Origin: Branchinecta lynchi
Taxonomy: Eukaryota; Arthropoda; Branchiopoda; Anostraca; Branchinectidae
DNA: 64,000 nucleotides
Assembly: GCA_023053575.1 (NCBI GenBank)
Contig: JAKZAP010000004.1
Span: 7,235,572-7,299,571, forward strand
Reading direction: 5' to 3'
How positions within the stretch are numbered: the stretch's first letter is position 1; every line of letters begins with the position of its first letter. Positions 12,401 through 24,400 of the stretch are shown here, piece after piece. The notes beneath the pieces were generated by a model that saw only the letters and a program-made list of their open reading frames with translations, was not told where the DNA came from and did no database searches. The position numbers were made by a program, and so were the translations under genes.

Positions 12401-15400
12401 GTAGAATTGAAGTCATCGGACCAAAAAATCTTAGCAATGTCAGTATCAAAATGTCGCAACATTTTTGTTTGATATTACATATTGATTAAGCAATTCGTTT
12501 GTGGCGAATCTCTGAAAGTACCCAGTACCGACAGTACTGTTCAGGCCACAGAGTATCATGATAGTAATATAAGAGGTCTAACTCGCTTATCTTGCAATGT
12601 AACGGATGGGATGGAAAAATTCCCGCGCGCCATCTGCAGAAGATTCTCATTTGACCATTTGATTTTGGCCTATATTTGACGGTTCGTTTTGACACCATAG
12701 TCACTGAGTTTGAAACCCTGACTGGTTTTACAGTAGACCCAGGGGCATCACGAGCCCTTCCTTGTAGAGCGAGGGGGTGGGGAGGGACAGCTCCAAGATT
12801 ATACCAGAATTGTTCGAGACTTTACCTTGGAATTTACCGGAATTTCTTTGAAGTTTATTCACTGCCCAGATCTTAAAATATTTTTCTACATCCGGAGAAG
12901 GGGGGGAAATAATCAATGAAAACATGCATCCATGTGCGACCCTGTATTCAGCCGAACGCCGAAACTTTGGTTGCCTTCTTAGCCATTTTTGACATGTTAT
13001 TATGGCACTTGCCTTTCGGCCAAGTGCCATGTAGCGATCGCAATTTCTGTCCGTCCGTCGATCGGTCCGGATTTTGCTAGTTCGGGCACTTCCGCATACG
13101 CTAGGACGATCAAACTTGGCAGGCATATCAGTGACCCCAAATGATTGTTGCATCATTTCCCCGATCCGAGCATCGTTGGGGGAGTGGAGGGAGAGGAATC
13201 CGGAATCTTGAGGTATTTATAGCTTTTGAACGGGTGATCGGATAGCAATGAAAAACTAGACCTACGTTGCCTTGGCAACGTGAAGTGTTGCGAGAGCAAC
13301 ACTTTGGTTTTGTTTCTTCGCTTTCGGTTAAACGCTGGAGTTGTCAACTTATCGAAGCTTTTAAAACGGTTTGTTTTAAAAAGAAGAATCACATGATCAA
13401 TTAAAAGATATTCTTTAGCGTTGTAAAAACAACAATAAAACAATATCGGAAGAAGGGACTAAATTGAATTTGCGGTCAGTTGAACTTTATCCTTTTCAAT
13501 CCGTAGACATCGTGACGGATGAAAACTTGGAACAATATCTTATATAATGTAGTTGGTATTATAAAGCTATCCTTAACTTTTCAGGATTAAAATACCACAG
13601 ATGACGCTATCAATTATTACGAAACTACCTCATTGTTTTACATTATCGTTTGTACCCCTTGCGTAAACGGTTAATCCTAGGTTATAGTGATAGACCATCG
13701 ATACAAACTTTCTTACCGTCATATTTACAGAAATCGAATACAATGTGCACTAATTTGCAAAAATTTCTAGCCCCTCGTGAACCGATTCTTACTTACAAGT
13801 CCCTCTCCCGTGATAGAAATCAAGTTCACGGGAAACAAATAATGGGTACACCAGCTAGCAAAAGTTGCAAACCCCTCATCGCTGAAGATGATTGTAGCAT
13901 AACAGCCGATTATTACTTACAAGTCCCATGCATGTCTTACAATTGGGAACAAAAGTGTTCTTACCATCGAATACACCGGAAACAAATAACAGGTAGCATA
14001 ACAGCCGATTATTACTTCCAAGCCCCATGCATGTCTTACAATTGGGAACAAAAGTGTTCTTACCATCGAATACACCGGAAACAAATAACAGGTACACCAA
14101 CTAGCAAAAGCTGCAAACTCCTCATTGCCGAAGATGATTATGAGCTAACAGTTGACTGTTGCTTACTATTCCCTTACATGTCTCACAACTGGTATCGCCT
14201 GTTTTTGGTTTCAGTGTGTACCTTACTCCTGAAGTTGTCAACCCCTTGAAACTTTCAAACTAGTTTATCTCATGAAGGATTTTTGTTAAAAAAAATGGAT
14301 GACATATACTTTGATCAGCTCATCAAGGGCTATCGATTGCCCTAACAACAACAAAAGAATATCGGAAAAAGGGACTAAATTGACTTCGCAGTCAGTTGAA
14401 CTTTATCCTTTTCAATCGTAGACATCGTGACGGATGAAAACTTGAAACAATATCTCAAATAATCTAGTTGGTATTATAAAGCTATCCGTAACTTTTCAGG
14501 ATCAAAATACCATTACGAAACTACCTCATTGTTTTACATTATCGTTTGTACCCGTTGCGGAAACAGTTAATCCTAGGTTACAGCGATAGACCATCGATAC
14601 AAACTTTCTTACCGTCAGATTTACATAAATCGAATCCAATATGCAATAATTTGCACAAAATTCTAGCCCCTCGTGAACCGATTCTTACTTACAAGTCCGT
14701 CTCCCATGATAGACATCAAGTTCACCGGATAAAAATAATGGGTACACCAGGTAGCAAAAGTTGCAAACCCCTCATCGCTGAAGATTTTTGTAGCATAAGA
14801 GCCGATTATTACTTACAAGTCCCTTGCATGTTTTACAATTGGGAACCAAATTGTTCTTACCATCGAATACACCGGAAACAAATCACAGATACACCAACTG
14901 GCAAAAGCTGCAAACCCCTCATTGCCGAAGATGATTATGAGCTAACATATATCGACTGTCGCCTATAAGTCCCCTACATGTCGCACAGCTGGTATCGCCT
15001 ATTGTTGGTTTCGTGTGTACATTCCTACTGAAGTTGTCAACCCCTTGAAACTTTCAAACTGGTGTATCTCACGAAGGAATCTTTGTACCAAAAAACAGAT
15101 GCCATATACTTTGATCAGCTCATCAACGGCTATCGATTGCCGTTGAAAAAAAAAATCTACCTGCCTTAGTTCAAAAGTTGACTTTTTTGCCGTAGGCCAA
15201 CGTCACCACTTAGAAAGGAGCAAAGGATAAGCTCCAATTTCTTTAGCAAGGAGAGAAGTTCTAAAGTTTAAGATGTACATCTGATACCATTTCTCTACCG
15301 CAAACCCAAGTGCAAAAAAACGAATGATAAACTCAGCTGAAATCGCGAACACAAATGGATAGAAAAAATAGATGGCAGCACTTTCGGACCCGTGGTAAAA

Positions 15401-18400
15401 AGCCACTTTTTGGTTTGCTCTAGATTTTTCTATTTATCACTCAAAGAAGATATGTTGGCTATGGGGCCGGGTAACTGCCGCATATATTTAACACTTATAT
15501 TTAAACCAGATTTTAACACTATATTTACCAGATCTTTTTTAGATTTTTAACCAGATCTAACATTATATTTAACACCAGATTTTAATCCATCTTCAATTTG
15601 AAACTGGTTTCTGCCTGCTTGCGTGCTAGAGCGGAGCTTTCCACTCGAAAGCAGAAACATGGTTTGATCAAACGAAAGGTTGGCTGCACAACTTCAGATA
15701 GTCCTCTCTGGCATAGGCTATATAACTCCTCTTCACTTCGCACACCGTAGGCTCTGGCTCGAGGACAAGTAAAAACCATCCTTTTTGGCCCCAGGCAAGA
15801 CTTCTACGGAGCTTTCCAAAATGTAATGTCATATTCATCAATCCGGCCTAAGGTCCACACTTTCCGTAAAAACCGCACAGGTTAGACCCTTAACAATTAC
15901 CAGGAATAAAATGAAATCGGCGGCATAGGAAAAAAAAAAACAGGACAAAACTAAAGTGTTGCTCTCGCAACACAATGATGTTTGGAGAGATCTCGTGCCT
16001 CAGACGACCCACTTAAAATCCCGACCGGATCCGGTGACTTTGGGGGGAGCTGGAGGGGGGAACCGGAAATCTTGGGAGACGCTTAGAGTGGAGGGATCGG
16101 GACGAAACTTGGTCGGAAGAACAAGCACAAGTCCTAGATACATCGTTGAGAGAACCGGACCGGATTCGGGTACTGTGGCGGGAGTTTGGGGGGGGGGGGA
16201 ATTAGGTGATCCCGCGAGTTCGGTACTAGGAAGATGGAATTTGGTAGGCATATCAGGGACACGAACAGACTGCCTTAAGAATAGTCGTTGAGTAGTCTTT
16301 TGAATAGTCCTGATTATACCTAAGTCTGTCAGAGATAATTTACCAGGGTTTATTAAAGGCATTAATCAACTAACAAGAAATATTTATTTTACCTTTCAAA
16401 TAATCCGCATGGACAACCCAGTTCAAATTTCCCGAGGGGATAAGAAGCTCCCTCTCTTTTTGTTATTCATCACAGATCTCGTAGCTGAGCGAAAAATTTT
16501 CAAAAAATCCCTAAACGTGTCACCAGAACGGGCGATGAGGCACGCGAGGGGTTGCTCACTCTCAAAAACGATGTACACCAAGTGGCGCGTGCCGCGGTGC
16601 CGAGCCGGTGCCGTGTCGGTGCCGTGCCTGTGCCGCGGTGCCTTGCCGGTGTCGAGCCGGTGCCGCGGTGCCGAGCCGGAGCCGTGCCGGTGCCGTGCCG
16701 GTACCGAGCCGGTGCCGTGCCGGTGCCAAGCCGGTGCCGCGGTTTTTTCTACTTCAAATTACAGTATTGTGATAAAGCACGATTTCTGATGTACATGTAA
16801 ACAAATTTCATCAGATATTGGCCGAGAATGAAGTCGGCAATGTGTGTTGAATACAAGAGCTAGCAGCTCATATGGTACTTGCAAGGCTGGGTCAGAGGAT
16901 GAAATTTAGGAATTTGTAAATTCTTGGGTTTCTTGTGTTTAATTATAAGCCATACCCTTGAAATAAGAATGATTGTGGGCCCTTGGAAATCAAGAGAATG
17001 ATCTGGTGAAAAGTATTTTTGCACTTTAAGGGCACTAGAAATTCATGTGAAAGCAAAACCCTTTAGGCAAAAGTGACTATGGGCTCATGGGGATCACGTA
17101 GTTGTATATTTTGCTCAAACTAATGCAACCTATAATACTAATGCAACCTACTTCCGTAATCATTACATATATTTCTAAACCCGGAGACCCACGTTTCGTG
17201 CGGTACATTCTAACCCCTCTAACAAAACCTCGCTGATTTTCTCACTTGCCGTGTTTTGCTACCTTCGATGTGTATCACGCTGTCGACGGTTCGAGACGGT
17301 TGCGCGACGGTTGTCTGCGAGAATTTTTTTCCATCAGGAAAATCGGTTATGTAAATTGTTTCCCTGTTTCGCTAGAAGTCAACGGGTCTCGGAAAAGGCT
17401 TAAAACAGCCAAAACAGTTATTTATTTATTGAAAGCACAGCCTAGTTAAAGTATTCAAATACTTTAAAATACTGTAAGTTGAAGAGTGATTAGTGCGAGG
17501 GGTCCTTTAAGGGAGCTGGAAATTCATTTTGAAGCAAAACCCTTGTTTCACAAATAATCATGGGCTCATGGGGATCATGAAAATATATGTTTTGCTCCAA
17601 AGTATTTTCTGTACTTTGTGGTTATGATGAGTACTTTAAGGAATGTGGTTGGCTCTATAAAAGAATTTATGAACCAATCTTTTCCTTCCTTGACTACCTA
17701 CTTAGGCTAACTGGTCCATAGATTTAGCCACAGCAAATGCATAAAAATGGCAAAGGTCGAAGCACGAACGTTCAAATAAGCATACCTCTATTGCACTCCC
17801 AGAGTGTCTGATGGGGAAATTGACTTTTTCCAAGTTAAATATGCCTGCCAAGTATCATTCTTAGCACACTCTACAAATATGAAAAAAAGATTGGTCGCCA
17901 CTGAATTACCTTCACCAGAAGCAAAATATACTGAAGCTGACTCAAGTTTTGGGCGATATTCGATACCGATAACGATATATCCATGTATCGGACAAAATAT
18001 CAATATCGGAAGTAAATATCGATATCGATAACGATATTTATTCATTCGTAAAGATTGCAATTAATCCAACATAACCCACACTTATATATACGAAATTGGA
18101 GCAATGTGTATTCCGCAATTCCTTTCTTATTTATCCGGAGTTCGAGATGATCCAGTATGCGATATATCGGATATCGATCGATCGATATATCGCACCAAAT
18201 ATCGATATCGAAACGTAAATATCGCTATCGAAAACGATATTTGTTCATCGTAATTATTGTAAATAATCCGAACTAACCTACACTTATATATCCGAAATTG
18301 GACAATATGTTTTCCCTAATTCATTTCTCATTTATTCTGAGTTTGAAATGATCCAAGATGCTATTTAATGAAAATTTGGTTCTTAGATTTTGGCGAAACG

Positions 18401-21400
18401 AAGCATGGTAAGCAAATATCAATATCGATATATCGATTATCGAATATCGAAAGTGAAAATATCGATATATCGATTGTTGAATATCGAAAGCGGAAATATC
18501 GATATATCGATTATCTAATATCGAAAGTGAAAATATCGATATAACGAAAAATCCAAGTATCGCCAAGCACCATGGTTGACCACTTTGCGCATTTGGTCAA
18601 CAGCATCTCCTCATATCTAGTTCAGCTTCTTCTTCGGTTGCATGTTTTCAATAATTCTTTCCTTCAAGTACCTTCGTTATTGGGCGCCAGATACCAGATA
18701 CCAGATGGCGAAGAGTAATCTGCAGAAAATTTGTCCGTGGCCGGCGTATCGTGCTAGAGGCGCGCCGGTGCCGTGCGGTGCCGTGCCGGTGCTGAGCCGG
18801 TGCCGAGCTGGTGCCGCGGTGTTGCGCCGTTGCCGTGCCTTTGCCGTGCCGGTGCCGTGGTGCCGTGCCGGTGCCGTGCCGGTGCCGTGCCTTTGCCGTG
18901 CCGGTGCCGTGCCGGTGCCGTGCCGGTGCCGTGCCGGTGCCGTGTCGGTGCCGTGCCGGTGCCGTGTCGAGGTGTACACCGGTGGCGGAGAGAGAGCAAC
19001 CCCTCGGAGGCACGTGAGGCAGGCATGAGGCAGACATGAGGCAGGCATGAGGCACGTGAGGCAGGCATGAGGCACGTGAGGCAGGCATGAGGCACGTGAG
19101 GCAGGCATGAGGCACGTGAGGCAGACATGAGGCACGTGAGGCAGACGTGAGGCACGTGAGGCAGACATGAGGCACGTGAGGCAGGCATGAGGCAGGGAAC
19201 TTGTACACCATGAGGCACCAGCGCGCAACCCCTCGGAGAACTGAGTGGCCCACTGTCTGTTGTAGTTAGCGGTTATGATGAAACGTCGTAGCTTTTCTGA
19301 GATTGTGTCAACTGATGATATGAAGAAGCTACAGTAGTAGTGAGCTGAAAAATTAAAATACTCGCTCCGTATACCGACGCTCTGGCCAGTTGAGCGATCG
19401 AGAGGCGTCTGAACGTAGCTCACAAATGAATAATTAGCCGGAGAGAAAGAGGGAGGGCTTGCTTTAAGGGGTTGAAATCGGTTGTCAGTAATCTTGAATC
19501 TTGGGTGGTGCTAGGATTTTGCAGAAAAAGGGTAGGCTACAGTTGTGTTCTCAAAAATCATTCTTCACAACTGGTAATCGTTTATCTCTGATTTTCTGGT
19601 ATATAGAGTTCGGTCGGCCTATCGGGCTCAGAAATGAATAGTTAGCCGGAGAGAAAGAGGGGGGGGGGCGGGCTTGCTCTAAGGGGTTGGAATCGGTTTC
19701 TCGGTGTTTGTCAGTGATTTTAACTGGTGTTAGGATTTTGCAGAAAAAGGGTACAGTTGTTTTCTAAAAAAATCTTTCCTGGCAACTGGTAACGGTTTCT
19801 CTCCCATTTTCTGTTACGTAGAATTTGGTACAGCTTTTTTAACAGAGAAAATGTCTCCCGTCTAATGTATCTCTTGCTCCTAAGGCTATCATATTGTAGG
19901 CTAAATGGGTCAGCTGTAACGAATAAGGCATCCTTCATTCACGTCATGACGAACTTCCATAAATGTCCGCAAGAAATATTGCATCGTGTTTCGCAGTAGT
20001 AAATTTTCAGTTGGTCGGATGTTGATTAGCTTGAAATTGCTGTGGGGTCTGGGTTTATCTCACAAGCGTCATTGCATCGTAACCCATTTAGATCGCTGAG
20101 TGATTCTTGTCCATAAAACAGACCGCATTCATACTCTGCGTGAAATCCCAGTATATTTTTCATGTATCTGTTTCAGCTGTTAGATTATCAAAAACAGCGA
20201 AATGATGGATTTACACTTTGCGTAACTCGAGCGTATCTTTCGCCGTTTATGTGCTAAAAATGTCCCTAGCAGCGACGACGGACGTAAAACTGAAAATACG
20301 CTCGGATTTTTTGCTGAGAGTAAATTCTCCATAAAATACTCAGGGACATAAACTACTCTCGGATTTCCGCAAAGTATATTGAAAGCAATATGATGTAATA
20401 TGATATGATAATTAATTCCAAAATAAAGTTTATCAGGACACATAGTCTACAAAAAAATCGGTACCACAAAAAACAGGTCATTTAAAATAGCCTATCTTCG
20501 TGAACCTCCCTCCCTAATCTCCTTACTTCTCCCAGAAATTTAATCCCCGTTATTTGAACCATCTGAAAATATTTTTCATATTGGGATTCCCATGTCTCCT
20601 TACCCCTGAATCGACTATCTCATTCGCATTTCCAAAATATTTGTGTTCGCCCCTTAATTTGAAACCCCTCCTCCACCTCTAAATAAAGGGCTACAGAGCA
20701 CATCTTCGAACTTGACCTGTACTATGACCCAAAGAGTTCTCATTCCTAGTTTGAAATATACATCGCAACCCCTTCTAGAGTTATCATGCAGACCGACAGA
20801 CGGACAACTTTTACAAAGTCATAGGTAGGCCTATCCCCCACTTACGTTTTTGGGATCCCAAAAACAAAACAAAAAAATACTGCGCTGTAAGATAGTCGAT
20901 TCAGGGGTAAGGAGACATGGTGAATCCCAGTATGAAAAATATTTTCTCGCCGGACAAGTAGTTCACCCGGAATCCGGTGAAAACGGAAAATTTGTGAAAA
21001 GTAAAAGTTTAGTCTGAACCTGATTTGAGGTGCGATTTTGACTTTAAGCGCAACTCTTACTAGAAATGATATTTTCACTATGAAATGAAAAAAAAAACGT
21101 TTTTGAAAATACCATTACGTTCCACCTAAAACCAGGGATTCTCTTGTTAGCGCTTGTCGACTATACCCATCCTTCCTGCTCTCCGACCCGGCGGCTGGGC
21201 GCAAAACATTTGAAAACTGAACCTGCCTTTGTTAAAAAGTGGGAACACTAAGCAAATAAAAGCAGTAACAAACAGAAGATTATCACATCCTTATGTTTGA
21301 GAGAGTTGTCAGCGGACGTTGAAGATTTCGGCAAACTTTTCGTTGGGTGACTGGAAACCTCGGCAAGGCTGAAAAAGCGCTAAAAATTCGTAGTTACGAA

Positions 21401-24400
21401 ACAAAACAATGGAGGAAGGTGGGGATTTTGGAGGCTTGTACTTCCATATGGGAGCTACGTACATTATAAAAGGCAGAATAAGCAAGAGGGATCCTTTAAG
21501 GAGACTTGCTGAATCGGAATATGAAATTTTAGTCTCTCGTCGCACAAGTGGTTCACCCGGAATCCGGCAAAACCGCACAATTATGTGAAAAGTAAAAGTT
21601 TAACCTTGAGTTCATCAGAAGTTTGATTTAGGGGTAACGAAACATAATGAATCCGAATATGAAAATTATTTTCTTGCCGGACGAGTAGTTCGCCTGGAAT
21701 CCGGCCACAACCGGGAATTTAACATGAAGTTTTAAAACATAATGATATAGTCGATATTGGGTTAGGAGGCTGTTGCAGCTTTCGACATACTAAAGATCGA
21801 TTAGAGAATCGGTATCGGGGTAAGGAGACGGGCTGAATCCAGTTTTGAACTTGATTTCGTTGACGGATAAGCTGCAAAATTTGCCAGAACCCTTGAACTT
21901 TGTGTCGAAAGGTTCGCCTTTCAGTGTCTCCAGCTCTTTGCCCTGCATGCAGCGCCGAGAGTACTGCTAAAAAGGGGGATTTAGTCAAGTGTTCAAGCTG
22001 GTCTGAAGTCGATTGGAGCTGAGGTGTTGGAGGAAACATGCATACTGAATCCATATCTGAAATTGGTTGGAAATTATAGCAAAATGCTGAAGGGGTTTGG
22101 CGAAGACCGGAAATCTACAAGATTTGCTTCTCTGGATCAAGTAGTCCAGTAAATATTCAGTATTTGGGATCCCGTCGAAACCTTTGGTCTTGTTTTAATA
22201 GAACACAATTTTTATTCCGACCACTTCTTAGCTTAGACCTGAAATACCTGAACGGATTACAACGGGAACTTAATCAACGCATTAGGTATTAGGCATTGCT
22301 GACACAAAGGTCGTATCCAGGGGGGGGGGCGGTCGAATCCCATCCGAAACATCAAATAAAAATAGTTCGTCTAGGCTTTAATCTCTGATCTATGTCCTCG
22401 TTTTACTGCTAGATACGGGTTAGGCCCGACGCGAATGGAGAACCAAACCCCGAAATAAATTTCGGGATAACAATAATAACTTATTGAAAAGGCCATATAC
22501 GGCCATACAACAGGCGCCTAAGGCGCCAACAGAAATTAATATCACTAAAATGAAAACGCGAACTATTTTCTCCTTTTCAGAGCAGGTAACGGGCCTGGCA
22601 GACACAGTAAGCATCAAGACGAACAAGACCAAAGGTTTCGATGGGATCCCAACAATTTAATATTTAAATATTCCTTCAGTACCAGCTGACTGCGAATAAT
22701 ATTTGATGGTGCAAAATGGATACGTCAGCTGAATTTTATTGGAGCTATATTTCGGCCCTTCTTGGCAAGGGTCCTCTTCAGGCTCAAACTGCTGAAGTTG
22801 GAAAAAACGAACTTGTGGGAAACACCAGAAATATAGCTCCAATAAAATTCAGCTGACGTTTTGTACCATCAAATATAATTTAATATTTGATCCAGACAGT
22901 CAAATAATTCTATTTAAAAAAATTTGAACCGCTCAAGGCTCATAGTTTGGGTTCAAACGCCTTCGAAACTTAAAAAAATAATCACTTTTCTGTACATTTT
23001 CGAAAGACAGTACAATAACTGGTAGATCTGAGAAAACCAAGTTCAGATATGGATTCAGCATGTGTGTTTACCCTTGGAAGTCATATCTGTTTTGACTAAC
23101 CGATCGAAACTTCGTGCCTTACTTCTGCCAATTTTCCGGTTTCGGCGGAATTCCGGAACTACTTGTCCGTCGAAAAAATAAAGCTCAAAAACTAATTCAG
23201 CGTATCTCCTTACCCTATATCCAACATCTAATCAGCTTCATATAAAATATGACTTATAACAAATTTTTCGGTTTCAGCCGGATTCCGGGCGAACCAGATG
23301 TCCGGGTAAATCAGATTTTCACATATAGATTCAGCGACTCTTCTTACCCCGAAATCGACCGTCTAATCAACTACAGATACAACTTTTGCTTTTAACAAAT
23401 TTTCCGGTTTCAGCCGGATTCCGGGCGAACTACTTGTCCGACAAGAAAATAGTTTTCATATTCGTGTTCAGTATGTCTTCTTGCCCCTAAATCAAACATA
23501 TAAGCAGCTTCAAATAAAACTTTTACTTTTAACAAAGTATCCGGTTTTGGCCGAATTCCGGGCGAACTACTTGTCCGGCGACAAAATGGTTTACGTATTC
23601 GTGTTCAGCATGTCTTCTTACCCCTTAATCGACTATCTCATTAGCTGTTTAAAAATATTTTGTTTGCTTCTTAATTTGACCCCCCCCCCCCCCCCTACAT
23701 AGCCCATCTACAAACTCGACCTTTCCCTTGACCCAAAGAATACTCACAACAAGTTTCATCAAAATATCTCATTCCCTTCGAGAATTATCGTGCTCACAGA
23801 CAGACGGACAACTTTTGCGATGTCGTAGGTATCCCTCCGCTTACGTTCTGGGATCCCAAGAAGTGTTTGCAACAGTTTACAAGTATTGTTTATTCGTAAG
23901 GGCGAAACTTTGTTTCTGTTGTGAGTGGATAAACAGATAAATATAGCTCGTTACTAGGTCACCATTTCACAAAAATGAAAACGCTCCAGACGTTAATTTA
24001 GACAGTCACTGAATCTTGCTTAATTAACTGACTCTAGTGATCTGTACGAGCGACCGAGCAAACAATGGGGAAACGGTAAAACGTTTAGGTTTAAGTCACA
24101 AATCCTCGTCGGGTTGTCACATCGGGATGACGTAACGGGTTTTCAAAAAAAAAATCTTAATTTAAAGGTAATTATTTTGGGCAGCAGGAGTAATAAGTGG
24201 TCAACATCATAGCTTAATCTCCGTCTGTAAGGGGCTGTAATTTGTCTGTAATCTGTAGCCTGCATAGTTGTATGATAGTTGTACGAAAAAGTTGTATGTA
24301 TTGATATGTAATAGTAAAGAAAACTATAATTTAATCTGCCTCAGACTGGGCCAATCTTCAGCAGTCGTATCCAGTAGCATCCTGTCTTGCTATAGTAGCA

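Noticed and set aside
12132..12462. Overlapping 76-108 codon - strand frames
   Set aside because: Products of the 20-bp minisatellite; all registers open.
18648..19423. Long - strand frames of 154-248 codons rich in Cys, His, Pro
   Set aside because: They are translations of the 20-bp and 12-bp minisatellites in three registers; no unique sequence or codon structure.
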